A stretch of DNA of 64,000 bases, from assembly GCF_019397265.1 (NCBI RefSeq), contig NZ_CP068985.1, forward strand, positions 5,746,501-5,810,500, written 5' to 3'. Position numbers and translations under genes: made by a program. Under the pieces are notes generated by a model. It did no database searches. It was given only the letters and a program-made list of their open reading frames with translations, and had not been told where the DNA came from. Source of the DNA: Nonomuraea coxensis DSM 45129. GTDB lineage: Bacteria; Actinomycetota; Actinomycetes; Streptosporangiales; Streptosporangiaceae. Below are positions 46,837-54,976 of this stretch, piece after piece (position 1 is the stretch's first letter; each line of letters starts with the position of its first letter).

Positions 46837-47464
46837 TTCTGGTCACCCCCGCAACCGTCTTCTCGCCCACGGACACCGCGGGCGAGATCCCTTCGGGAAG
46901 GTAGATGTCGACGCGCGAGCCGAACCGGATGAGCCCGATCCGGTCGCCCTGGGCGACCTTCGCGCCCGTGCTCAGGTACGGCACGATCCTGCGCGCCACC
47001 GCGCCCGCGATCTGCACCATCTCGATGTCGCCCAGCGCGGTCTCGAAATGCCACACCACACGCTCGTTCTGGTCGCTGTCCTTGTTGAACGCCGGCAGGA
47101 ACCCACCCGCCACATGCTGCACGGAGGCGACATTTCCCGCAAGAGGGGCGCGGTTGACGTGGACGTTCAGCGGGCTCATGAAGATCGCGACCCGGGTGCG
47201 GCCGTCGGGCCAGGGGTCGATGCTCTGCACCACGCCGTCGGCGGGCGACAGCACGCGCCCCTGGCCGAGAGTCCGGTCGGGGTCGCGGAAGAACCAGAGC
47301 ATTCCCCCGGTGAGCGCGCTCAACGGCACCGCCGCGAACGCCCATCGCCGGTCCTTGCGCGTCAGCAGCGCGGTGGCGGCCGCCGTGGCCGCCGTCGGGA
47401 GAAGCCACGGGGAGACCCCGCGTGCGAGCCGGATGCGGCTCGACTTAGCAGAATCGTCTGACAC
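46823..47464 (-). CDS. psd: Phosphatidylserine decarboxylase, short (archaeal/actinobacterial) type
   Basis: About 213 residues. Membrane-anchored proenzyme; self-cleavage at the Gly-Ser of RFGSRVDIYLPEG (residue about 184) would create the pyruvoyl cofactor used to decarboxylate phosphatidylserine to phosphatidylethanolamine. FFRDPDR, SPADGVV and MSPLNVHVNR are further family marks. GTG at 47464 has AAAGG 6 bp upstream; a TTG six bases earlier is possible. Upstream of pssA. Confidence 0.94.
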   Translation of the reverse strand: MSDDSAKSSRIRLARGVSPWLLPTAATAAATALLTRKDRRWAFAAVPLSALTGGMLWFFRDPDRTLGQGRVLSPADGVVQSIDPWPDGRTRVAIFMSPLNVHVNRAPLAGNVASVQHVAGGFLPAFNKDSDQNERVVWHFETALGDIEMVQIAGAVARRIVPYLSTGAKVAQGDRIGLIRFGSRVDIYLPEGISPAVSVGEKTVAGVTRIDRG

Positions 47465-47573
47465 GTACAACCTTTGGTGGTGACTGGACTGGGCGCTTTG
47501 CCGTGATGTTACAGAACTCGCAACTATTACACGGTACGGCTACACAAAGCAAAGCGCCTCGAAGCCCGTTTCG

Positions 47574-48554
47574 CTAGACCTGCTCGGGGTGCGGCTGCTC
47601 GCCCGCACGCGCGTCGATACGCGCCTTGATCAGGCTGGCCACGGTGGTGATGACCATGGTGGTGCCGATGACCGTGAGCGAGACCCAGATGGGAATTTCG
47701 GGCGCCCAAGGGACATTGCTGGAGTGCAACGCTTCCAATACCAGCTTAACCCCGATGAACCCGAGAATGAACGCCAAACCGTAGCTGATGTACACCAGCC
47801 GCTGCAGCAGGCCACCCAGGAGGAAGTACAGCTGACGCAGTCCCATCAGGGCGAACGCGTTGGCCGTGAAGACGATGTAGGGGTCCTGCGTGAGCCCGAA
47901 GATGGCCGGAATCGAGTCGAGCGCGAACAGCAGGTCGGTGGTGCCGATGGCGATCATCACGATGAGCATCGGGGTGACCATGCGCCGGCCATCGATCTTG
48001 ACAGTGATCTTCGATCCGGCGTAGCCCTCGGTGGTCGGGAATGCCTTGCGCACCCAGCGGAGCAGGACGTTCTCGTTGAACTCCTCCTCCTCGCCCTTGA
48101 GGTGCTGGCGGACGATGTTGACCGCGGTGTAGACGAGGAACGCGCCGAAGACGTAGAACAGCCAGCTGAAGCGCTCCAGCGCCGCCGCGCCGAGCGCGAT
48201 GAAGATGCCGCGCATGACCAGCGCCAGCAGGATGCCGACGAGCAGCACCTTGTGCTGGTAGGCCCGCGGGACCGCGAACCTGCTCATGATGATGAAGAAG
48301 ATGAACAGGTTGTCGACGCTGAGGCTGTATTCGGTGATGTAGCCGGCGAAGAACTCCCCGGCCTTGTCGCCGCCGGCGGTGATCCACAGCACTATCCCGA
48401 ACGCGATGGCCAGGATGACGTAGAACGTCACCCAGTAACCGGCCTGCCGCATCGAGAACTCGCGTGCCTCGCCCCGGTCCACGATCCAGAGGTCGAGCGC
48501 GAGGACGAGCAGGAGCCCGCCGATCACGGCCAGCCAGGCCCACAGGGGTACCAT
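47574..48554 (-). CDS. TerC-family membrane protein (probable manganese exporter)
   Basis: A 326-residue protein with about eight helices. Conserved acidic membrane motifs: EYSLSVDNLFIF near residue 67 and LFALDSIPAIFGLTQDPYIVFTANAFALMGLRQLYFLL near 200. TerC/Alx proteins move manganese across the membrane, possibly to metalate exported proteins. ATG at 48554 is preceded by GGAGGG, which is part of a riboswitch-like switch (see 48566-48697). A GTG three bases earlier is in frame. Confidence 0.93.
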   Translation of the reverse strand: MVPLWAWLAVIGGLLLVLALDLWIVDRGEAREFSMRQAGYWVTFYVILAIAFGIVLWITAGGDKAGEFFAGYITEYSLSVDNLFIFFIIMSRFAVPRAYQHKVLLVGILLALVMRGIFIALGAAALERFSWLFYVFGAFLVYTAVNIVRQHLKGEEEEFNENVLLRWVRKAFPTTEGYAGSKITVKIDGRRMVTPMLIVMIAIGTTDLLFALDSIPAIFGLTQDPYIVFTANAFALMGLRQLYFLLGGLLQRLVYISYGLAFILGFIGVKLVLEALHSSNVPWAPEIPIWVSLTVIGTTMVITTVASLIKARIDARAGEQPHPEQV

Positions 48555-48565
48555 CACGTTTCAAC

Positions 48566-48697
48566 CCTCCGGCATGCAGGACTCATTGCCGGAGGTCTCT
48601 CCCGCCCGCCAGAACTGCGGACCGGCAGCCCCGGGGGCCCCATGGAGCGGGGCTGCACCGTGATGACGAGGCTGTCGCGAAGGGATACTCCCCTCCC
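48566..48697 (-). ncRNA. yybP-ykoY-type manganese riboswitch leader of the TerC gene
   Basis: Read on the minus strand, the leader begins GGGAGGGGAGTA, continues with CTCGTCATCACGGTG and ends GGGAGAGACCTCC, the conserved blocks of this manganese-sensing motif. P1 would pair GGAGG (48692-48696) with CCTCC (48591-48595). The same CCTCCGGCA (48587-48595) can instead pair with TGCCGGAGG (48566-48574), which contains the ribosome binding site. Metal binding would thus free translation. The leader starts a few bases after a TATACT -10 element. Confidence 0.75.
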
Positions 48698-48707
48698 TAA
48701 CCCAGGC

Positions 48708-48713
48708 AGTATA
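48708..48713 (-). promoter_or_regulatory. -10 element of the TerC riboswitch transcript
   Basis: TATACT on the minus strand, one of the best -10 hexamers in the window, lies so that transcription would begin near 48701, directly before the riboswitch. No good -35 hexamer was seen. Confidence 0.5.
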
Positions 48714-48733
48714 TGAGAACGCCTTGACCCCAC

Positions 48734-49945
48734 CTAATCATCCCCTGGCGTCCGCACCGTCCCGTACACGCCCAGGACGCTCTCCGTCGCCTCGTCACCG
48801 TCCGGCATCTCCTGTCCCCGCCGCACGGCCGCCGCCGCCAGCCGTTCCGCGACCCCGGGATCCTCCAGCAACGTCCGTACGGCCTCACGCAGCGCGGGAA
48901 CGTCCCCATAGGGGGCAAGAATCCCCGCATCTCCCACGATCTCCGGGATTCCCCCCACAGCAGTGGCGATCACCGGTTTCCCGGCCATGAGCGCCTCCCT
49001 GATGCTGAGGGGCTGACCCTCCCAGCGGGTGGCGGTCACCACGGCGGTGGCCGCGCCGAGCAGGTCGGGCACGTCGTCACGGTTGCCGAGCAACCTCACC
49101 GGCAACCCCTCGGCCGCGATCCGCCGCTCCAACTCCCCGCGCAACGGCCCTTCCCCGGCAACCACGAACAGCGGCCCCCCTCGCCCCCTCCAACCCCCAT
49201 CCCCACCCGAAGCCTCTCCCCTCAAGCCAACGGCTCCCAGCGATCTGGCGGCTCCCTCTGACCCAGCGGCTTCCTCTGACCCGGCCTCTCTCCCCGCCCC
49301 AGCAGCTCCCCATGGTCCGGCGGCGACGTCGAGCAGGGTCTCCAGGCCCTTCTGCTGCGCCAGCCGCGCGACCGTCAGCAGGATGGGCCGCTCCCCCGCG
49401 CCCAGCTCGTCCGCGACCTCGCGTGGGGTGCGCCCGGCCGGGCGCAGCGGCGGCGCGGGCACCACGGCGGCCCGGACGTCGCGCGCCCCGAGCCGCTTCA
49501 TGCGCTCGCCGAGGTCGGGCGAGACCACCAGCACCCGGTCGGCCCGCCGGGCCACGATCCGCTCCAGCACCCCGTACACGAACCCGACGAGCCCGCCCGC
49601 GGTGAGCGCGTTGTGCAGCGTCACCACCAGCGAGCGGCGGCGCCCCCACGTGCCGAGCGCCGCCAGCGCCCCGGCGCGCAGCCCGTGGGCGTGCACGACG
49701 TCGGCGTCGCGCGTCACCCGCCGCAGCGCGAGCACCGCCCGCACGTCGGCCGCCGGACGGGGCCGGTCCGCCATGGCCACCTCCACGAAGCGCGCCCCCG
49801 TCTCGCCGTACGCGAACTGCTCCTCCACGCTGCGCGGCCCCGCCACGAGCACCTGATGCCCCCGCCGCGTCAGCCCCTCGGCCAGCATCCGCACGTGCCG
49901 ACCCGTACCGCCGGACGTGGTGCCCACCACGAACGCCACCCGCAC
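48734..49945 (-). CDS. GT-B glycosyltransferase, family 4 type
   Basis: About 403 residues. N-terminal acceptor domain begins VAFVVGTTSGGTGRHVRMLAEGL; the C-terminal donor domain has GEGPLRGELERRI, LLGNRDDVPDLL and the family-4 motif EGQPLSIREALMAGKPVIATAVGGIPEI, whose two glutamates bind the nucleotide sugar. Between LLTVARLAQQKGLETLLDVAA and LFVVAGEG, residues about 205-250 are a low-complexity Gly/Ala/Glu insertion. GTG at 49945 has GGAGG 7 bp upstream. It lies 209 bp after the MurJ-like gene; likely a sugar transfer to a lipid-linked intermediate, inferred from context. Confidence 0.88.
   Translation of the reverse strand: MRVAFVVGTTSGGTGRHVRMLAEGLTRRGHQVLVAGPRSVEEQFAYGETGARFVEVAMADRPRPAADVRAVLALRRVTRDADVVHAHGLRAGALAALGTWGRRRSLVVTLHNALTAGGLVGFVYGVLERIVARRADRVLVVSPDLGERMKRLGARDVRAAVVPAPPLRPAGRTPREVADELGAGERPILLTVARLAQQKGLETLLDVAAGPWGAAGAGREAGSEEAAGSEGAARSLGAVGLRGEASGGDGGWRGRGGPLFVVAGEGPLRGELERRIAAEGLPVRLLGNRDDVPDLLGAATAVVTATRWEGQPLSIREALMAGKPVIATAVGGIPEIVGDAGILAPYGDVPALREAVRTLLEDPGVAERLAAAAVRRGQEMPDGDEATESVLGVYGTVRTPGDD
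49248..49283. repeat. 18-bp tandem repeat within the glycosyltransferase insertion
   Basis: Two 18-bp units (49248-49265, 49266-49283) differ at two positions and encode repeated Ser-Glu/Gly-Ala-Ala units in the low-complexity insertion. Related degenerate copies continue on either side. Confidence 0.6.
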
Positions 49946-50154
49946 GCCCACTCCTCCCTCAGCTCCAGCCTCTCAACCACGACTCACCGGCTCCGGCCCT
50001 TGAGCCCAACGCCCTTCATCCCGACGGCCTCCCAGCCCAAGCCCACCTCAGCTCCACGCCTCTCAGCCCCGATCGCCCCGCATGTCCCAACGCCCCACCT
50101 GCCCAGATCCCCGGCCCCTCAGAGTCTCGACCGCCTTGTCCATCCCGAGGTCCA

Positions 50155-51765
50155 TCAGCCCCGGCGGCGACGCAGCAGCGTGGTGACCGCGCTCGCGTCG
50201 GCCCGGTCCAGCACAGCCACGACCGCGCCGCCCACGCCCAGCGCCACCACGGCGGCGAGCACCGCGGCGCCCACGTTCGCCCAGATCCCCTCGGCCCCGA
50301 GCCATCCGCTCACGGCGTCCCCGGCGAGGTAGCCCAGCACCCCGCCGCCGGCCGCCGCCCCCAGCGCCCGCCCCAGCCCGGCCGCGGCCCCGCCGCCCCG
50401 CGCCCGTACGACGGCGGCCAGCAGCAGCGCCCCGCCCGCCGTCATGCCGACGCTCATCCCGAGCGCCATCCCGCCGACCCGCCACCCCTCGGGCAGCGCC
50501 AGGGCGAGCACGGTCTGCGCGGCCATCGTCACGACCCATCCCGCCACCGTGCCGGCCGCCGCCTCCCGCCCGCGCCCGGCCGCGTACAGGACCCGGCTGA
50601 GCTGCGCGATGAGCCCGTAGCCCACCAGGCCGGGCGCGAACAGCGCGACCGCCCGCGCCAGCTCCACCGCGGGCACCTCGCTCTTCATCCCGAGGAACAC
50701 CACCGCCCCCGGCCCGGAGGCCGCCGCCAGCACGCCGGCCGCCAGCCCCGACACCAGCACCACGGCCCGGGTGGTGCGCGCCGCCAGCCCCGCGAACGCC
50801 TCGGGCTCCCCTGCCTGCGCGGACAACCGGGGGAACGCGCTGGTGGCGATGGGCACGGCCAGCACCGCGTACGGCACCAGGTAGATCGCCCACGCGTAGT
50901 TGTAGACCGCGATCGCCCCGGTGCCGACCACGTTGTTGGCCAGCACCAGCACCACGATCATGGCCGCCTGCTGCGCCAGCAGCGCCGCGACGCCCGCGAG
51001 CGCGAGCCGGCGGACCTGTCCGGCCACCCCGTCGGGGAAGCGCAGCACCGGCCGCCACCGCAGCCCCAGCCGCGCCGTCGGCCCGAGCACGGTGAGCACC
51101 AGCGCCAGCACCCCCAGGCTGGTGCCCACGGACAGCGCCAGCTCGGCCGGCCCGGGGACCGTGGCCGGATCGCTGTCGCCGCCGCTGAGCGGCACGAACA
51201 GCAGGTACGCCACGATCACCACGATGCTCGACACCAGCGGCGCCACCGCCGGCCCGGCGAAGCGGTTGTGCGCCTGCAGCACGCCGTAGAGCACGACGGC
51301 GACGCCGTACAGCGGGATCTGCGGCGCGAACACGACGAGCATCCGCGCCGCCACGGCCGTGACCGCCCCCGCGTCGGGGCATCCGGCGATCTGCGGCCCG
51401 AAGAACAATCCGATGACCGGCCCGGCGAACACCGCGGTGAGCACCGCCAGCGGCACCAGCACCACGACCACCCAGGTCAGCAGCGCCGAGCCGATCCAGC
51501 CGGCCCGCTCGCGGTCGCCCTCGCCGCCGCCGGCGTGCCGGGCCAGCACCGGCACGACCATCCCGGCCAGCGCCCCGCCGACGACCACCTCGAACACGAT
51601 GTTGGGGATCTGGTTGGCCGTCATGTAGGCCGAGGCCAGGCAGTTGGTGCCGACGGTCTGCGCGAAGGCGTACTGCTTGGCGAAGCCGGCCACACGCGCG
51701 AGCACGGTGATGGCCCCGATGAGCACGGCCCCGCCGGCCACGCCCCGCGCCGTCACGACTCCCAT
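50155..51765 (-). CDS. MurJ/MviN-family lipid flippase homologue
   Basis: A 536-residue protein of the MOP superfamily with about 14 helices. It begins GVAGGAVLIGAITVLARVAGFAKQYAFAQTVG, the usual MurJ opening, and continues with AYMTANQIPNIVFEVVVGGALAGMVVPVLAR. MurJ moves lipid II across the membrane; actinomycetes normally have an essential copy near the origin, so this may be a paralogue flipping another polyprenyl-linked glycan. The flanking MraY-like and glycosyltransferase genes support that. Located 111 bp after the MraY-like gene. Confidence 0.88.
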   Translation of the reverse strand: MGVVTARGVAGGAVLIGAITVLARVAGFAKQYAFAQTVGTNCLASAYMTANQIPNIVFEVVVGGALAGMVVPVLARHAGGGEGDRERAGWIGSALLTWVVVVLVPLAVLTAVFAGPVIGLFFGPQIAGCPDAGAVTAVAARMLVVFAPQIPLYGVAVVLYGVLQAHNRFAGPAVAPLVSSIVVIVAYLLFVPLSGGDSDPATVPGPAELALSVGTSLGVLALVLTVLGPTARLGLRWRPVLRFPDGVAGQVRRLALAGVAALLAQQAAMIVVLVLANNVVGTGAIAVYNYAWAIYLVPYAVLAVPIATSAFPRLSAQAGEPEAFAGLAARTTRAVVLVSGLAAGVLAAASGPGAVVFLGMKSEVPAVELARAVALFAPGLVGYGLIAQLSRVLYAAGRGREAAAGTVAGWVVTMAAQTVLALALPEGWRVGGMALGMSVGMTAGGALLLAAVVRARGGGAAAGLGRALGAAAGGGVLGYLAGDAVSGWLGAEGIWANVGAAVLAAVVALGVGGAVVAVLDRADASAVTTLLRRRRG

Positions 51766-51876
51766 CCGGCCTCCCTCGCCCTCGCGCGGGCCCTCCGCGC
51801 GGACATCATCCTGGCAGGCCGCGCCGGCACTCGCGCGCCACGGGGGTCATCTGTGGATAACGCGGGATCGGCCTGC

Positions 51877-52731
51877 TCAGGCGGGCGCGACGGGCCGGCG
51901 GCCGAGCATGTCGATGCGGTTGAGCACCGGGTTGCCGGCGATGACCTTGGTGAAGCTGACCTTCTCGGAGGCGGCGGTGAGCGCCGCCACGGTGCCGAGC
52001 AGGACGTAGCGGCCGGGCCTGCCGAGCCGGGTGACGGCGGCCAGGCCGAGCAGCGCGCCCAGGGCGTTGGCCCCCGCGTCGCCGAGCATGGCGCGCTCGC
52101 CGAGGTCGTCGGGCAGCAGCGCGGCGGCGGCGCCGAGCGGCACGGCGGCCAGCGCCGCGGCGGCGGGCGAGCCGCGCAGCAGCGAGGCGGCCAGCAGCGG
52201 CCCGCCGGTCAGCAGAGCGACCTTGACGGCGCGGCCTGGACGAAGGTCGAAGAGGTTGGCGAGGTTGGCGGCGCCTGCGATGGCGGCCCCGTTGACGACG
52301 ACGTCGAGCGGGCTGCCGCCGGCGAGCGCGGCGGCGCCGAGCCCGGTGGCGCCGATGCCGAGGATCTTCACCGCGCCGCTGGTGACCTCGCCGCGGGCCA
52401 GCGCGGTCAGGTGGCCTTTGAAGCCCTTGGAGGACGTCGTGCCGTAGAGGTCGTCGTAGGCGCCGAGCGCGCCGCTGCCCCCGCCCGCCACGAGGGCGGC
52501 CAGCCGCAGCCGGCCGGGCAGTCCGGGCGTGAGCGCGGCCGCCGCGCCCGCTCCCGCCACGAACGCGGGACCCTCCAGGAGGGTGATGGGTTCGCCGCGG
52601 TGGTTCTTGCGCGTCCAGCGGCCGGTGAGGTCGTCGGGCTGCCGGTTGCGGGTGAAGGCGGCGTAGGCGGCGCGGGCCGCGACGGCGCCGATGGCGGCGC
52701 CCGCGAGGGCGTGGAGCAGTCCTCGGGCCAT
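51877..52731 (-). CDS. MraY/WecA-like polyprenyl-phosphate glycosyl-1-phosphate transferase, short form
   Basis: A 284-residue polytopic protein. Motifs of the MraY/WecA superfamily are in order: KNHRGEPI (residue 42), aspartate pair GAYDDLYG (90-97), FKGHLTAL (104), NLFDLRPGR (159-167) and LGDAGANALG (216-225). The family joins a sugar phosphate to undecaprenyl or decaprenyl phosphate. It is about 70 residues shorter than MraY and lacks its histidine loop, so the substrate is not UDP-MurNAc-pentapeptide with any certainty. Its ATG follows the steB stop by one base, so it is tightly coupled to steAB. Confidence 0.82.
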   Translation of the reverse strand: MARGLLHALAGAAIGAVAARAAYAAFTRNRQPDDLTGRWTRKNHRGEPITLLEGPAFVAGAGAAAALTPGLPGRLRLAALVAGGGSGALGAYDDLYGTTSSKGFKGHLTALARGEVTSGAVKILGIGATGLGAAALAGGSPLDVVVNGAAIAGAANLANLFDLRPGRAVKVALLTGGPLLAASLLRGSPAAAALAAVPLGAAAALLPDDLGERAMLGDAGANALGALLGLAAVTRLGRPGRYVLLGTVAALTAASEKVSFTKVIAGNPVLNRIDMLGRRPVAPA

Positions 52732-52732
52732 G

Positions 52733-53710
52733 TCAGCTCCCTGACTGGGCGGATGGGGTGGGGCTGGGGGTGACGGCGACGGGCAGGGCCGCGGTGGCGC
52801 CCTTGCCGATGCCGTACTGGCCGGCGTGCCCGGCCAGTTGTTCCCGCAGAGCGTAGACCATCACGACGCGGCCCACGGGCATGTCGGCGGTGTCCACGGT
52901 GGACACGCGCTTGGAGACGTCGCTCTCGTCGCGGACCGCGCCGATGAGGTCGCCGGGCAGCGCGACGTTCGCCGCGGTCCCGGCGAGCACGGCGCCGCCG
53001 CCCGCCGCGTCGAACCCGTCGGCGACCGAGACCAGTGCCTCGGCCAGGGTCTCGGCGGTCTCGCCCTCGAACGGCTTTTCCGGTGCGAACATGACGGCGA
53101 GCGTGGCCCGCTCGGCCGGGTTGTCCTCGACGTTGAGCAGGCCGCCGGTCTCGAACGCGTCGAGCACGCCGGCGGTGGCGGTGTTGGCGGTGCCGGCCTG
53201 CGCGGGATCGTTGGTGACGAGCGCGGCGGCCAGCAGCGTCGCGGCCCGGTCGTAGCTGGTGGCGGTGGCGGGGAAGACCATGTTGGCCGGTTTGAGCTGG
53301 TTGACCAGTCCGTCCAGGACGCCCTTGCCCGCGGGGTCGAGGAACTTCTCGGTCAGCGTCACCCGCCCGCTGACCTTGGCGCCCGCCTCGCCGAGCACCT
53401 GCTGGGCGGCCTCGCGCACGCTCGTGCTGGAGCCGGGCGTCTCGACGAGCAGTACGCGCTGCCCGGCCAGCTCGGCGGCCACCATCTGCGGGGTGCGGGC
53501 GGTGATGAACGCGTCGTTGCCCGCCTGCCGCCCGCGCAGCGCGTCGAGGTCGGCGCGCAGGCCGTTGTTGGCGCTGGTCAGCTCGTCGCTGGTGCGCTTG
53601 GCCAGGTCGAGCGCGGGGTCCTGGAGCAGGGTGGTGCCCAGGATGATGCCCACCGCCAGCGCCAGGAAGATCGCGACGATGGAGACGAGGTGATAACGGA
53701 AATCGATCAC
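52733..53710 (-). CDS. steB: SteB/MctB-family envelope protein
   Basis: A 325-residue protein with one N-terminal membrane helix (DFRYHLVSIVAIFLALAVGIILG), then a coiled-coil (about 32-62) and an extracytoplasmic Rossmann-like domain. The family was named MctB in Mycobacterium tuberculosis for effects on copper, and SteB in Corynebacterium, where it forms a complex with SteA that activates the wall hydrolase for daughter-cell separation. GTG start overlaps the steA stop (GTGA). Confidence 0.92.
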   Translation of the reverse strand: MIDFRYHLVSIVAIFLALAVGIILGTTLLQDPALDLAKRTSDELTSANNGLRADLDALRGRQAGNDAFITARTPQMVAAELAGQRVLLVETPGSSTSVREAAQQVLGEAGAKVSGRVTLTEKFLDPAGKGVLDGLVNQLKPANMVFPATATSYDRAATLLAAALVTNDPAQAGTANTATAGVLDAFETGGLLNVEDNPAERATLAVMFAPEKPFEGETAETLAEALVSVADGFDAAGGGAVLAGTAANVALPGDLIGAVRDESDVSKRVSTVDTADMPVGRVVMVYALREQLAGHAGQYGIGKGATAALPVAVTPSPTPSAQSGS

Positions 53711-54906
53711 GAGAAGAGTCCGACCAGCCAGAAGATGAACGCGTTCCAGACGTCTTGCAGGCCGTTCAGCCAGGTCTTGCCGAGCGGCGAGAAGACCAGC
53801 GCGACGCCCATCGTGAACAGCGCGGTGAGCACGAGGAGCAGCAGCTGCGGGGTGGAGATGCGGCTGCGGTAGAGCCTGCTGACGCCCTTGGCGTCGATGA
53901 GCTTGCTGCCGATGATCAGCCGGGTGAGGAAGGTGCTGGCCATGCCGGAGCGCCCCTTGTCGAGGAACTCCTCCAGCGTGCCGTGGGTGCCGACGGCGAC
54001 GATCAGCTCGGCGCCCTTGTCGTCGGCGAGGAGCATCGCGATGTCCTCGCTGGTGCCGGTGGCCGGGAAGATCACCGCTTCGCGGCCGAGCTGGTGCACG
54101 CGTTCCAGGCCGGGGGCCCGGCCGTCGCGGTAGGCGTGTACGACGAGCTCGGCGCCGCAGGTCAGCGCCTTGGTGGAGACCGAGTCGAAGTCGCCCACGA
54201 TCACGTCGGGCAGGTAGCCGGCCTCCAGCAGCGCGTCGGCGCCGCCGTCGACGCCGACCAGGACGGGCCGGTATTCGCGGATGTAGGGACGGAGGGTGGC
54301 GATGTCCTCCTTGTAGTGGTATCCGCGCACGACGATGAGGACGTGCCTGCCCTCCATGTCCGTGCGGATCTCGGGCACGCCGACGCCGTCGATGAGGAGT
54401 TTGCCCTCGCCGCGGACGTACTCCATGGTGTTGACCGCGAACGCCTCGATCTGCACCGACAGCCCTGCCCTGGCCTCGGCCATGGCGGCCTCGACCGCTT
54501 CGAGGGTCTGCTCCTCGCCCTTGCCGACGACGTCGTCGTCCAGGTGGACGACGCCGTCGCAGAGCCTGATGACGTCGCCGTCCTTGATCCGCTCGAACAG
54601 CTCAGGGCTGGCGTTGTCGACGAACGGCACGCCGGCTTCGAGCAGGATCTGCGGCCCCAGGTTGGGATAGCGGCCGCTGATGCCGGCCGCGACGTCGATC
54701 ACAGCGGCGGCACCGCATGCGACCAGCGCCTCCGCGCTGACCCGGTCCACGTCGACATGGTCGATAATCGCAATTTCCCCAGGCCCGAGGCGTTTGGTGA
54801 GCCTCTTGGTGCGCCGGTCGATTCTCGCCACTGCCGTGATGCCGGGAAGGTCTCCGACCTTCCTGCCACGGAGGCCCGGCAATCTGCTTCCCGGAACCTT
54901 CATCAT
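53707..54906 (-). CDS. steA: SteA, cytokinesis-linked membrane protein
   Basis: About 399 residues. A central domain resembles thiamine pyrophosphokinase (VLVGVDGGADALLEAGYLPDVIVGDFDSVS near residue 218) and two C-terminal helices (about 350-395) anchor it. The N-terminal part has GEIAIIDHVDVDRVSAEALV. In Corynebacterium SteA with SteB localises to the septum and controls cell separation; what the nucleotide-kinase-like domain binds is unknown. ATG at 54906 with AGGATGG upstream; another ATG follows immediately. Confidence 0.93.
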   Translation of the reverse strand: MMKVPGSRLPGLRGRKVGDLPGITAVARIDRRTKRLTKRLGPGEIAIIDHVDVDRVSAEALVACGAAAVIDVAAGISGRYPNLGPQILLEAGVPFVDNASPELFERIKDGDVIRLCDGVVHLDDDVVGKGEEQTLEAVEAAMAEARAGLSVQIEAFAVNTMEYVRGEGKLLIDGVGVPEIRTDMEGRHVLIVVRGYHYKEDIATLRPYIREYRPVLVGVDGGADALLEAGYLPDVIVGDFDSVSTKALTCGAELVVHAYRDGRAPGLERVHQLGREAVIFPATGTSEDIAMLLADDKGAELIVAVGTHGTLEEFLDKGRSGMASTFLTRLIIGSKLIDAKGVSRLYRSRISTPQLLLLVLTALFTMGVALVFSPLGKTWLNGLQDVWNAFIFWLVGLFS

Positions 54907-54976
54907 GACCATCCTGCCAGAGCGGAACAGCGGAGAGGCCACGCATCACGTGGCGTGTCCACTATGTCACCCACGA

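Noticed and set aside
51268..52773. A 501-residue plus-strand ORF opposite the MraY-like gene
   Set aside because: Gly/Arg/His-rich shadow; the minus-strand frame has ordered membrane helices and catalytic motifs.
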